Below, in pieces: positions 43,273-51,612 of a stretch of DNA of 64,000 bases. The position numbers and the translations under genes were made by a program. The notes under the pieces were generated by a model, which did no database searches, was not told the origin of the DNA, and was given only the letters and a program-made list of their open reading frames with translations. The DNA comes from Flavobacterium micromati (GTDB lineage: Bacteria; Bacteroidota; Bacteroidia; Flavobacteriales; Flavobacteriaceae), in the NCBI RefSeq assembly GCF_900129585.1, contig NZ_FQWF01000013.1, positions 62,001 through 126,000 of the forward strand, in the 5' to 3' direction. Every line of letters begins with the position of its first letter. Within the stretch, counting starts at the first letter, position 1.

Positions 43273-44691
43273 ATGTCAAATTTACCAGACGAAGCTTTTA
43301 GAGATACTATTGGAACTATAGATGAAGAAGGAAACAGAAAATTTATTTTTCCCAAAAAACCTTCTGGAAAGTTCTACGATTACAGGAAGTGGGTCAGCTA
43401 TTTTTTGCTAATTGTTCTTGTTGCTAATCCTTTTATAAAGATCAATGGCAATCAGTTTATGATGTTTAACATATTGGAAAGACGATTCAATATTTTTGGA
43501 TTTCCATTTTGGCCGCAAGATTTCTACATTTTTGTTCTTTTTATGATTGTTGGCGTCGTTTTCGTTATTCTTTTTACAGTTATTTTTGGACGTATATTTT
43601 GTGGCTGGATTTGTCCCCAAACAATATTTCTGGAAATGGTTTTCCGCAGAATAGAATATTGGATTGAAGGGGATCGTGGAGCGCAAATACGATTGGATAA
43701 ACAAAAATGGGATGCAGAGAAAATCCGAAAAAAAGGCATTAAATGGGTTATCTTTTTAATCATTTCCTTTTTTATTGCCAATGTTTTTCTAGCCTATCTT
43801 ATTAGTAGCGATAAATTGCTTTTAATGATTGAAGATGGTCCACGAGATCATATTAGTACATTAATCTCACTGCTTATATTTACAGGAATTTTCTACTTTA
43901 TTTTTGCGTGGTTTAGAGAGCAAGTGTGCATTATAGCTTGTCCTTACGGAAGATTGCAAGGCGTTTTATTAGACGATAAATCTATAAATGTAGCGTACGA
44001 TTTTGTACGTGGCGAAAAAGAAACTGGAAGAGCAAAATTCAACAAACAAGAAGATAGAGCGCTAACAGGAAAGGGCGATTGCATTGATTGTAAACAATGT
44101 GTGAATGTTTGTCCTACAGGAATCGATATTCGTAATGGAACGCAAATGGAATGTGTCAATTGTACCGCTTGTATAGATGAATGTGACGCCATTATGGATA
44201 ACGTGGGTTTGTCGCGCGGACTTATTCGGTACGCATCGGAGGATGAAATTGAAAAAAATATCAAGTTCAAATTCACTGCTAGAATGAAAGGATATTCCGC
44301 TGTGTTGTTTATTTTAGTTGGTATTTTACTGGGTTTACTCTTTTTACGCACTGATGTTGAAGCTACAATTTTACGACTCCCTGGGCAATTGTTCCAACAT
44401 AAAGGAGATAACATTAGCAACATTTATACTTTTAAGATCATAAATAAAACAAGTAATGATTTCAACGATATCAGTTTTAAACTAGTGGGAATAAAAGGAA
44501 CGCTGAATGTTGTAGGAAAGAAAAACTTACAGGTTCCTAAACAAGGAATGAGCGGTGGAACTTTGTTTATAGAAATCAACCAAAATTTATTGGATAGCGA
44601 CAAGACCAAACTGAAAATTGAAGTATATAATGGTGATAAAAAAATTGAAACTAGTACAACAAGTTTCTTGGGTCCGCGAAGTTTTGATTAA
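43273..44691 (+). CDS. ccoG: cbb3 oxidase accessory ferredoxin protein CcoG (FixG/RdxA)
   Basis: A 472-residue membrane protein with a FixG fold. It has about five membrane helices, an extra Cys motif GRIFCGWICPQT and ACPYGRLQ, two 4Fe-4S clusters (C270xxC273xxC276xxxC280 and C294xxC297xxC300xxxC304) and a C-terminal Ig-like periplasmic domain. FixG/CcoG reduces Cu(II) to Cu(I) for delivery into the oxidase in studied species. It lies 102 bp after ccoP. Confidence 0.94.
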   Translation: MSNLPDEAFRDTIGTIDEEGNRKFIFPKKPSGKFYDYRKWVSYFLLIVLVANPFIKINGNQFMMFNILERRFNIFGFPFWPQDFYIFVLFMIVGVVFVILFTVIFGRIFCGWICPQTIFLEMVFRRIEYWIEGDRGAQIRLDKQKWDAEKIRKKGIKWVIFLIISFFIANVFLAYLISSDKLLLMIEDGPRDHISTLISLLIFTGIFYFIFAWFREQVCIIACPYGRLQGVLLDDKSINVAYDFVRGEKETGRAKFNKQEDRALTGKGDCIDCKQCVNVCPTGIDIRNGTQMECVNCTACIDECDAIMDNVGLSRGLIRYASEDEIEKNIKFKFTARMKGYSAVLFILVGILLGLLFLRTDVEATILRLPGQLFQHKGDNISNIYTFKIINKTSNDFNDISFKLVGIKGTLNVVGKKNLQVPKQGMSGGTLFIEINQNLLDSDKTKLKIEVYNGDKKIETSTTSFLGPRSFD

Positions 44692-44752
44692 AAAGGTCAA
44701 GCCACGGAGTTAAATCAAAAATTTTACTTAAAAGAAATTATAAAAAGAAATC

Positions 44753-45205
44753 ATGAAAATTAACTGGGGAACAGCAATCGTAATTGCTTTTAGCTTATTT
44801 ATTAGCTTTATTCTATTCTTTGTAATTAAAGTGCAATCGGATTCTAAGTACGATAATGATCTAGTTGTTGAAGAATATTATAAGCATGACGCTAAGTTTG
44901 GAGATGAAATGGAACGTGTTCAAAATGCAGAAGATCTTGCTGTGAAACCGGTTTTCATATTAGCTGCAGATGGAGTTACGATTGTTTTTCCAGATGCATT
45001 TGTACCAAAAAACATCCAAGGAAAAGTGTCCCTTTATAGACCGTCTAACAAAAAATTAGATTTTGAAATTCCTATTTCATTATCTGATGATACTACTTTA
45101 CTCATACCTAAAAAAAGTTTGGTAGGCGGTCGATGGGACATTAATATGGAATGGCAATATGAAGGAAAATTATATTTGTCTAAAAAAACAATTTATATCA
45201 ACTAA
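44753..45205 (+). CDS. ccoH: FixH/CcoH family assembly protein
   Basis: A 150-residue protein with one N-terminal membrane helix (WGTAIVIAFSLFISFILFFV) and a periplasmic beta-sandwich. VVEEYYKHDAKFGDEMERVQ and the ending GRWDINMEWQYEGKLYLSKK are FixH signatures. It acts in cbb3 oxidase assembly or stability, next to CcoG. Confidence 0.9.
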   Translation: MKINWGTAIVIAFSLFISFILFFVIKVQSDSKYDNDLVVEEYYKHDAKFGDEMERVQNAEDLAVKPVFILAADGVTIVFPDAFVPKNIQGKVSLYRPSNKKLDFEIPISLSDDTTLLIPKKSLVGGRWDINMEWQYEGKLYLSKKTIYIN

Positions 45206-45275
45206 CTTAAATTCTAAAAATTCTAAAACCAATAGCTGGATTTAGGATTTTTATTTTTGTTAAAAAGTAAACAAA

Positions 45276-45977
45276 ATGCTATACTCAGCCTTTATCTTCG
45301 GTTTAATAAGTAGTTTTCACTGCATAGGAATGTGCGGGCCTATCGCTTTGATGTTGCCTGTAGATCGACACAATCAGGCTAAAAAAGTGACTCAAATTAT
45401 AACGTATCATTTAGGAAGATTAACAGCTTACGGCAGTATAGGATTTGTTTTTGGACTTCTTGGAAAAGGTTTCTTTTTAGCAGGAATTCAACAAAATTTA
45501 TCCATTTTTATTGGTGCAGCAATGATTATTATTGTGCTAACTCCTGAAAAGATCTTTGCCAAATACAATTTTTCTAAACCAGCTTTTAAATTAATTTCCA
45601 AAATCAAAACCGCGTTAGGAAGTCAATTTAGAAATAAAAGTTACAAGTCTCTTTTTACCATTGGATTATTAAATGGGTTTTTACCTTGCGGAATGGTGTA
45701 TGTCGCTCTTTTTGGGGCAATTGCAATGCAAAGTGAAAGTCTAGGCGTACTTTATATGATACTCTTTGGTTTAGGAACAGTTCCTATGATGAGTAGTGTG
45801 GTGTATATTAATTCTTATTTGACAGTACCAATTAGAAATAAAATCCAGAAAATAATTCCGTATGTAGCTGTCTTTATTGGTTGCTTATTTATTTTGAGAG
45901 GTTTAGGTCTTGGTATCCCATATATATCCCCTTCAAATATGAGTTTGTTTGTTCAAGAAAATCCTAACTGCCATTAG
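45276..45977 (+). CDS. SafE/DsbD-like membrane protein of the cbb3 cluster
   Basis: A 233-residue protein with about six membrane helices. It shows two internally similar halves, each with a Cys-Pro/Gly pattern: SSFHCIGMCGPIALMLP and LNGFLPCGMVYVALFG. This is the sulfite exporter TauE/SafE- or DsbD-2-like family that commonly follows ccoGH in Bacteroidota, where copper or thiol handling for the oxidase is suspected. A -7 element TATTTTTG at 45252-45259 gives it a private promoter option, 17 nt before the ATG. Confidence 0.85.
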   Translation: MLYSAFIFGLISSFHCIGMCGPIALMLPVDRHNQAKKVTQIITYHLGRLTAYGSIGFVFGLLGKGFFLAGIQQNLSIFIGAAMIIIVLTPEKIFAKYNFSKPAFKLISKIKTALGSQFRNKSYKSLFTIGLLNGFLPCGMVYVALFGAIAMQSESLGVLYMILFGLGTVPMMSSVVYINSYLTVPIRNKIQKIIPYVAVFIGCLFILRGLGLGIPYISPSNMSLFVQENPNCH

Positions 45978-45990
45978 ACTTTTTACTGTT

Positions 45991-46022
45991 CAAAAAAAAA
46001 TACGCCAAATAGCGCATTTTTT
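45991..46022. terminator. Bidirectional terminator
   Basis: Arms AATACGC and GCGCATT (one mismatch) with a 6-nt loop, flanked by A9 on the left and T6 on the right, between the convergent SafE-like and hemN genes. Confidence 0.6.
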
Positions 46023-46038
46023 ATCATTGGAAGAAAAA

Positions 46039-47403
46039 TTAAATTGTCATTGAAAACAGCGTGGTTTCTGGTGCTTTCCTAACCAAGCGTAAGTCAAACG
46101 CCATACAAATATTACGTACATGAGGTTTTCCAGCATCGGTGACCGTTAAGCTTTTTTCTCCAAAAATTAAAAGTCCATCATTTTCCATTTCTTTTAACTG
46201 AAGTATGATCTCAGGAATTTCGTTAAAGTAAGTTGTAGCATCACTCCATGAAGTTTCAAATTGACACATCAAGTTCAAAATGTGTTTTCGAATAATAAGA
46301 TCTTCATCAGTTAATAAATGCCCACGATAAACGGGTAGTTTATCCCATTCCAATATTTGATAGTAATCCTCTAAATTTTTGACATTTTGCGCAAAGCTAT
46401 ACCAACTATCACTAATGGAAGATACACCTAATCCAATCATTAATTGCGTTTTAGAGGAACTGTATCCCATAAAGTTACGGTGTAATTCTCCATCTTGAAA
46501 AGCTTTATAAAGGCTATCGGTTGCTAACGCAAAATGATCCATTCCTATTTCATAGTAGCCATTTTCAAAAAGTAGTTGTTTACCCGTTTCATACAACAAT
46601 CTTTTTTGATCATCTTTTGGGATGTCTTCATCTTTAAATCCGCGTTGCCCGTTGCCTTTGATCCAAGGTACATGTGCATAACTATAAAATGCCAAACGAT
46701 CTGGCTGTAGTGATTTTGTTTTTTCAATTGTATCAATCACATCGTTGACCTCTTGAAAAGGTAAGCCAAAAATGATATCGTGACCAATAGATGTATAGCC
46801 AATTTCTCTCGCCCAAAAAGTAACTTTTGCAACATTATGAAATGGCTGTTCTCTATGTATGGCTTTTTGAACTTTAGCCGAATAATCTTGCACACCAAAG
46901 CTCACTCTTCTAAATCCTAAATCATATAATTTTTGTAAATGCTCGTAAGAAGTATTGTTAGGATGTCCTTCAAAGCTAAATTCATAATTCGCCGCTTTTG
47001 TAGCACTTTTAAAAATACCGTTTATTAAATCTTCTAAGTTTTTAGGCGAGAAAAAAGTTGGAGTTCCGCCTCCTAAATGAATTTCTTTAATAACGGGTTT
47101 CTCGCCGATTATTTTACAATAGATCGACCATTCTTTCAAAACGGCTCCTATGTATGGATTTTCTAGACTGTGATTTTTTGTAATGCGCTTATTGCAGCCA
47201 CAAAAAGTGCATAAGCTTTCGCAAAAAGGCAAATGAATATACAAACTAATTCCTTCTACGTTATTACTTTCAACGAAGGATTTTTTTAGAGTTTCCGTCC
47301 AAATTTTATACGAAAAATCAGTTTCATCCCAATATGGAACCGTAGGATAACTGGTGTATCTTGGACCTGCAACATTGTATTTCTGAATTAAGGAATTTTT
47401 CAT
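46039..47403 (-). CDS. hemN: Oxygen-independent coproporphyrinogen III oxidase
   Basis: A 454-residue radical-SAM enzyme converting coproporphyrinogen III to protoporphyrinogen IX without oxygen. The 4Fe-4S motif C61xxxC65xxC68 is intact (HLPFCESLCTFCGCNK), and IHLGGGTPTFF, GFRRVSFGVQDY and HDIIFGLPFQ are family strands. The start KYNVAGPRYTSYPTVP marks true HemN rather than HemW. Its promoter carries an Fnr-type palindrome, giving heme supply for the cbb3 oxidase when oxygen is low. Confidence 0.96.
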   Translation of the reverse strand: MKNSLIQKYNVAGPRYTSYPTVPYWDETDFSYKIWTETLKKSFVESNNVEGISLYIHLPFCESLCTFCGCNKRITKNHSLENPYIGAVLKEWSIYCKIIGEKPVIKEIHLGGGTPTFFSPKNLEDLINGIFKSATKAANYEFSFEGHPNNTSYEHLQKLYDLGFRRVSFGVQDYSAKVQKAIHREQPFHNVAKVTFWAREIGYTSIGHDIIFGLPFQEVNDVIDTIEKTKSLQPDRLAFYSYAHVPWIKGNGQRGFKDEDIPKDDQKRLLYETGKQLLFENGYYEIGMDHFALATDSLYKAFQDGELHRNFMGYSSSKTQLMIGLGVSSISDSWYSFAQNVKNLEDYYQILEWDKLPVYRGHLLTDEDLIIRKHILNLMCQFETSWSDATTYFNEIPEIILQLKEMENDGLLIFGEKSLTVTDAGKPHVRNICMAFDLRLVRKAPETTLFSMTI

Positions 47404-47425
47404 GATAAAAGCTTTTATTGAGCTT

Positions 47426-47469
47426 CAAAAATAGTATTTACGGTCACTATTTAAAATGATATTTATCAT
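47426..47469 (-). promoter_or_regulatory. Fnr-type palindrome and hemN promoter
   Basis: ATGATATTTATCAT at 47456-47469, core TGAT-ATTT-ATCA (47457-47468). The minus-strand -7 TATTTTTG is at 47426-47433, 29.5 nt from the palindrome centre, 23 nt before the hemN ATG. Confidence 0.75.
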
Positions 47470-47484
47470 GTGTGAAATTGACAT

Positions 47485-47507
47485 AAAAAAAGACTCTTTC
47501 GAGTCTC
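47485..47507 (-). terminator. Terminator-like hairpin behind the DUF349 fragment
   Basis: Minus-strand arms AGACTC and GAGTCT around a GAAA tetraloop, followed by T7. It lies downstream of the gene fragment at 47536-47642 in the same relative place as the terminator of the intact gene. Confidence 0.7.
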
Positions 47508-47535
47508 AAGATTTTAATAATAACAATTTTATTAT

Positions 47536-47642
47536 TTATACCATGTTCAAATTTCGTAATTGCTTTAATTTTTCTTTCCAAACGGCAAGGCTTTCTTTGA
47601 GAATTGCAATATTTTTTCGAACCTCCAAAACTATTGAATTTT
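47536..47642 (-). pseudogene. Fragment of the DUF349 gene 3' end
   Basis: Positions 47541-47642 match 48607-48708, the last 34 codons of the DUF349 gene, without gaps and with five mismatches in 102 bases (about 95%). The frame is still open in the fragment (LEVRKNIAI...WKEKLKQLRNLNM then V and a TAA at 47536-47538) and is bounded upstream by an in-frame TAA at 47641-47643. There is no start codon. It is a decayed duplicate, and with the intact copy it brackets the MazF toxin unit. Confidence 0.9.
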
Positions 47643-47676
47643 ACCGTTAAAGCAATTTGCCTATAATTTTGCGATT

Positions 47677-48015
47677 TTACATTTCGAACACTTTTTTCAA
47701 AGCTTCTTTAATTTCATATAGCGCAGCAATATCAATCGTGCCAACTCTCTTTATAAGGTGTTCTTCAGAGATTGAACGCACCTGAAAACAATCAACCGCC
47801 GATTCTTTTTTTAATCCATTTTGAATATTAGGTTTAATTTGAACCATCCAAGGAGCAATTTTATAGCGATCTTTCCAGTCGGTTAGAGGAACTACAACTT
47901 TTAAAGGAAGTTTGCCTAACAAATTATTATTAACAATAATCGCAGGACGCGTTTTTTGTATTTCGGCTCCTTTGGTGGGGTCAAGATTAACCAACCAAAT
48001 TTCACTTTGTTTCAT
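47677..48015 (-). CDS. MazF/PemK-family toxin
   Basis: A 112-residue endoribonuclease toxin. MKQSEIWLVNLDPTKGAEIQ and KTRPAIIVNNN are the MazF/PemK signature with the catalytic Arg, and KVVVPLTDWKDRYKIAP, KKESAVDCFQVRSI and RVGTIDIAAL complete the barrel. It should cut mRNA at short motifs. It overlaps the antitoxin gene by 14 bp. Confidence 0.92.
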   Translation of the reverse strand: MKQSEIWLVNLDPTKGAEIQKTRPAIIVNNNLLGKLPLKVVVPLTDWKDRYKIAPWMVQIKPNIQNGLKKESAVDCFQVRSISEEHLIKRVGTIDIAALYEIKEALKKVFEM

Positions 48016-48214
48016 AAAAATGTTCTAAATCTAAAACTGTGAATGCAGTTAATTCTGAATTTTTAGTATAGTCCAGATATAATTCATTTACCGCACCTTC
48101 CATTTGCTGACGCAATTCTTCTTCTTTAATTGCCTTGATGGTTTCTTCAACAATGTAAAACTTCTTAGAGAGAGGCAACCTTCGTATTTCTTTAATAATG
48201 TCTAAAGTTTCCAT
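48002..48214 (-). CDS. Antitoxin of the MazF pair
   Basis: A 70-residue acidic protein (METLDIIKEIRRLPLSKKFY, EELRQQMEGAVNELYLDY, LTAFTVLDLEHFYETK). It is not a classical MazE with an AbrB fold. The C-terminal FTVLDLEHFYE tail is of the short DUF2281-like type that accompanies MazF in Bacteroidota. It is identified by overlap with the toxin gene. Confidence 0.78.
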   Translation of the reverse strand: METLDIIKEIRRLPLSKKFYIVEETIKAIKEEELRQQMEGAVNELYLDYTKNSELTAFTVLDLEHFYETK

Positions 48215-48266
48215 GATTTGAATATTTTATTAAACTATTCTTTAATAAGCTATTTTAAATTTTTAT

Positions 48267-48282
48267 AGCAAAAAATTTTGCT
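48267..48282. promoter_or_regulatory. Candidate operator of the MazF pair
   Basis: Perfect inverted repeat AGCAAAAAATTTTGCT, 7-bp arms with 2 nt between, centred about 60 nt before the antitoxin ATG. Its A+T-richness weakens the call. Confidence 0.35.
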
Positions 48283-48551
48283 TAAATCGAGAAGTAAAAG
48301 TACGACAAAAAATATTATTTAATCAATTTATAGTTTTATTGCAATTCGATAATTTTTGAATTTCTGTAAAACGGTAATAATATTGCTAAATTGGCAATTT
48401 AAAATATTAACAAACCAAATTTTTATTTTTAGATCCTCCTATCAAAATTAAGAAATAAAATTGCCACACAAAATTCACATTTTTAATGCTACTTAAAATT
48501 TCGTAATATTCCGGATCATATAAAAATGTAAAACACTTGATATATTTGCAT

Positions 48552-48583
48552 AAAAAAACCTCGAATTATTACGATTCGAGGTT
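48552..48583 (-). terminator. Rho-independent terminator of the DUF349 gene
   Basis: Minus-strand arms CCTCGAAT and ATTCGAGG with a 7-nt loop, followed by T7, 19 nt past the stop codon. Confidence 0.9.
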
Positions 48584-48601
48584 TCGTATTTTTAATTAAT
48601 A

Positions 48602-50623
48602 CTATTCCATATTCAAATTTCGTAATTGCTTTAATTTTTCTTTCCAAACGTCAAGGCTTTCTTTATGAATTGCAATGTTTTTTCGAACCTCCAAAACTAT
48701 TGAATTTTCTTTTTTAGCATTTCTAGTATTGGTAAAAAACTGAATGTTATTTTCTAATTGGAAAATTTCATTTTGCACTTCATCAATTTTTCGCATGATG
48801 AAAATCTTTTCATTATCAAGTTTTCGAGTATCATGACTTTCTGATAAATGATCCATTCTATTGGCAAAACGCATCAAATCAGTATCCTTTTTACTCAAAC
48901 TTAATTTCTCAAAAAGTGCATCTAGAATTTTATTGAATTTACCTTCTATGTGTCGTCTTGGGAAAGGTACTTTTCCATAACTTTTCCAGGTTTCAATATG
49001 TAATTTTATTGCGTCTAAATCGGTTTTGTGCTCTCCAACTAATTGGAATTCTCTCAACGTTTCTAAATATGCTTTTTTATTGTCAAATGCGGCTACTTCT
49101 TCTCCGTTTTCTTCATTTTTTTGTTCTTTTAATTTTTCAAAATAATGATTACACGCATCCTTAAATTCTTTCCAAATTTTATCTGAATATTTTCTTGGTA
49201 CATGTCCTATTTGTTTCCATTCCTCTTGAATTTGCTTCATTATAGGAGTTGTGGCCGCAAAATCTATACTTTCTTGAAGTTCCTTAGCTTTAACTACAAG
49301 AGCCGTTTTTTTGCTTAAATTATCGTTTTGATCTTTTTTAATGTCTTTGTAAAATGAATTCTTGAAAGAATTGAAATTTCTAACAGCAGTTTTAAAAGCG
49401 GACCAGGTTTCTTCATTAACATCTGACGGCACTTTTCCAGCAGAGAAAAACGCAGTTCGCAAAGCTTCTACTTTTTCTATTTGAGCCAGCCATTGTGAAT
49501 GTGCATTGACCTTTTCAGTAGCGATCACCTCAATTTTAGCAATAATTTCTTTCTTATTTACTAAATTTTCTAATTCTGTTCCTCTTTGATTTTCAAATAA
49601 AACTTCTCTTTTGTCATGCATTTGTTTAGTCAAATCACTAAACTTATTCCAAATATCATCCCGATGTTCTCGAGAAACAGGACCAATGTCTTCTTTCCAA
49701 ATTTTATGTAAATCTTGTAATTCTCTGAATGCTTTATTAACATCAGCTTCGTTTACTAATTCTTCAACACGTGCTACAATTTTTTGTTTTAGCTCTAAAT
49801 TGTGTTTAAAATCTAGATCTCGAGCTTCTCTATCTAAGTGTAAATAATCATAGAAATTTTCTACATGAAAATGATAATTGTTCCAAACGTGATTGTATTT
49901 ATCTTTTGGAATGGAACCAGCATTTTTCCAACGTTCTCTTAAATCATTAAAATGTTTTAACGTGTCTTTTATATTTTCCTGCGGATTAATTAACTCTTTT
50001 AATTCCTCAACTATAGCTAATCGGTTTTCTAAATTAGTTTTTAGATTTGTCTGTAAACTTTTGAAATGCACATTTTTGGCCTCTCTGTAAGTGGAATAAT
50101 ATTTATCAAAATTAGTTTTTAGAGGAGAATGATACTGAAAATCTTCGCTAGGATCTTGATTTTCGGCTAGAAATTCTTCTTTTTTCTCTTCTAAAAGATG
50201 GTTGTATTTTGCTAAAAATGATTTTTTTATCTCTTCAATATGATCTTTGGCAGCCAATACTTTTTCTGCCACAACTAAATTTTTTAATTCATCAACTAAT
50301 TCCTCAAGTGATAATGTATCATAGTCCTGCATTGGAATTTCGTGACGATCTTTACGTGTTTCATCTTCACTTTCTTCTGCATTCGAATTAGAAATGGAAT
50401 CAACTGCTGTTTGATTATCTCCTTCATTTACATCTACTAAGGCTGTATTTGCCTCCTCAGAAGGAAGAATTATATTTTCTTCAGTAACTGTATCATTTTC
50501 AACCACCGTTGACAATTGATCCGCTGGCGAAGTAACTTCTTCAGTAAAGTGATTGCCATTTTCTACATTTCCATCTGCTTCATTTTCGTGATGAGTCAGG
50601 TTATCGTTCTTTTCTTCTAACAT
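48602..50623 (-). CDS. DUF349 coiled-helix protein
   Basis: A 673-residue acidic cytoplasmic protein. The first 120 residues are low-complexity (Glu, Asn, Val, Thr). The rest consists of about five DUF349 repeats of 70-75 residues with W-containing pattern: LRERWKNAGSIPKDKYNHVW, LHKIWKEDIGPVSREHRDDI, WLAQIEKVEALRTAFFSAGK, IQEEWKQIGHVPRKYSDKIW and IETWKSYGKVPFPRRHIEGK. A C-terminal coiled coil (QLENNIQFF...) ends at RNLNME. The function of the family is unknown to me; long helical bundles suggest a scaffold. The last 34 codons are duplicated at 47541-47642. Confidence 0.9.
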   Translation of the reverse strand: MLEEKNDNLTHHENEADGNVENGNHFTEEVTSPADQLSTVVENDTVTEENIILPSEEANTALVDVNEGDNQTAVDSISNSNAEESEDETRKDRHEIPMQDYDTLSLEELVDELKNLVVAEKVLAAKDHIEEIKKSFLAKYNHLLEEKKEEFLAENQDPSEDFQYHSPLKTNFDKYYSTYREAKNVHFKSLQTNLKTNLENRLAIVEELKELINPQENIKDTLKHFNDLRERWKNAGSIPKDKYNHVWNNYHFHVENFYDYLHLDREARDLDFKHNLELKQKIVARVEELVNEADVNKAFRELQDLHKIWKEDIGPVSREHRDDIWNKFSDLTKQMHDKREVLFENQRGTELENLVNKKEIIAKIEVIATEKVNAHSQWLAQIEKVEALRTAFFSAGKVPSDVNEETWSAFKTAVRNFNSFKNSFYKDIKKDQNDNLSKKTALVVKAKELQESIDFAATTPIMKQIQEEWKQIGHVPRKYSDKIWKEFKDACNHYFEKLKEQKNEENGEEVAAFDNKKAYLETLREFQLVGEHKTDLDAIKLHIETWKSYGKVPFPRRHIEGKFNKILDALFEKLSLSKKDTDLMRFANRMDHLSESHDTRKLDNEKIFIMRKIDEVQNEIFQLENNIQFFTNTRNAKKENSIVLEVRKNIAIHKESLDVWKEKLKQLRNLNME

Positions 50624-50792
50624 TTTTTCAATGTGTAAGGTTTGTAATTCTATCTATTGCGAAAGATACTAAAGCAGTTTGTAAATACAAAATAAATATC
50701 TTACTAATCACTTTTAATGCATTCAATATAATTTAATTAACAGGAATGCAACGGTGTCAGAATGTGCAAAATATATTTTTTTTCGGTTTTTT

Positions 50793-50829
50793 AATAAAAA
50801 AAACCACAACTTTTTAAGGCTGTAGTTAG
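50793..50829 (-). terminator. Terminator behind aroE
   Basis: Minus-strand hairpin AACTACA/TGTGGTT (one G-U pair) with an A/T-rich loop, followed by a T-rich run, about 35 nt past the aroE stop. Confidence 0.6.
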
Positions 50830-50862
50830 TAAAAAAAAATTTTGTTTTTTGATTTTAACTTT

Positions 50863-51612
50863 CTATTTATTCCAAATTTTCCAAGCCTTCTCCGCCTGAT
50901 AAATAAGCATGTCCAAACCATTTTTAATTTGCGCGCCATTTTCTTTGGCCTTTTTTAGAAATTGAGTTTCTGCAGGATTATAAATTAAATCAAAAGCAAT
51001 ATGTTTTTCTGTGAAATATTCATAAGGAATTAACGGAAATAAATCCACATTAGGACTTGTTCCCACTGGAGTTGAATTGATTATAATTTGGTAATTATCA
51101 AATGTTGTAGAATTGATTCCTGGGTAATCTATTGCATTACCCTTAATTTCTCTTGAAACAAATGTATAAGGAATTTTTAGTTCCTCTAATGCAAAGGCTA
51201 CTCCTTTTGAAGCGCCTCCAGTTCCTAAAATTAGCGCTTTTTTGTGATGGTCTTTTAATAGTGGTTCTAATGATTTTTTAAAACCATAATAGTCGGTATT
51301 ATAGCCTTTTAATTTTCCTTTTTTGGTAATTTTAATTGTATTTACAGCGCCAATCGATACTGCTTTTTTCGATAATTTATCTAAAAATGGTAGTACAATT
51401 TCTTTATATGGAATAGTGACATTTAATCCTTTAAGATCTAGATTATTTTTTATGATTTCTGGAAAAGAGTCTATTTCGGCAATATCGAAATTTTCATATG
51501 TGCAGCCTTCAAAATTTTCATTAATAAATTTATCTGTAAAATAACCTTTCGAAAACGAATAGCTAATATTTCTGCCTAATAAACCAAAACGTTTTCGAAC
51601 TGTATCAATCAT
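50863..51612 (-). CDS. aroE: Shikimate dehydrogenase
   Basis: A 249-residue NADP-dependent enzyme reducing 3-dehydroshikimate to shikimate. LLGRNISYSFSKGYFTDKFI is the substrate-binding start, with LKGLNVTIPYKEIVLPFLDK (catalytic Lys) and GAVNTIKI. ALILGTGGASKGVAFALEEL is the nucleotide loop, and NSTPVGTSPNVDLFP and GLDMLIYQAEKAWKIWN close the site. Its ATG overlaps the last base of the upstream TPR stop codon, so it is translationally coupled. Confidence 0.96.
   Translation of the reverse strand: MIDTVRKRFGLLGRNISYSFSKGYFTDKFINENFEGCTYENFDIAEIDSFPEIIKNNLDLKGLNVTIPYKEIVLPFLDKLSKKAVSIGAVNTIKITKKGKLKGYNTDYYGFKKSLEPLLKDHHKKALILGTGGASKGVAFALEELKIPYTFVSREIKGNAIDYPGINSTTFDNYQIIINSTPVGTSPNVDLFPLIPYEYFTEKHIAFDLIYNPAETQFLKKAKENGAQIKNGLDMLIYQAEKAWKIWNK

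Larger units (their letters stand above)
48215..48601. other. Gene-free stretch (387 bp)
   Basis: Very A+T-rich. It contains a candidate antitoxin operator at 48267-48282 and the DUF349 terminator at 48552-48583. No further open frame or repeat seen. Confidence 0.5.

Noticed and set aside
47456..47650. Plus-strand 64-codon frame
   Set aside because: It spans the Fnr-type site, a terminator hairpin and the reverse strand of the DUF349 fragment, so it is accidental.
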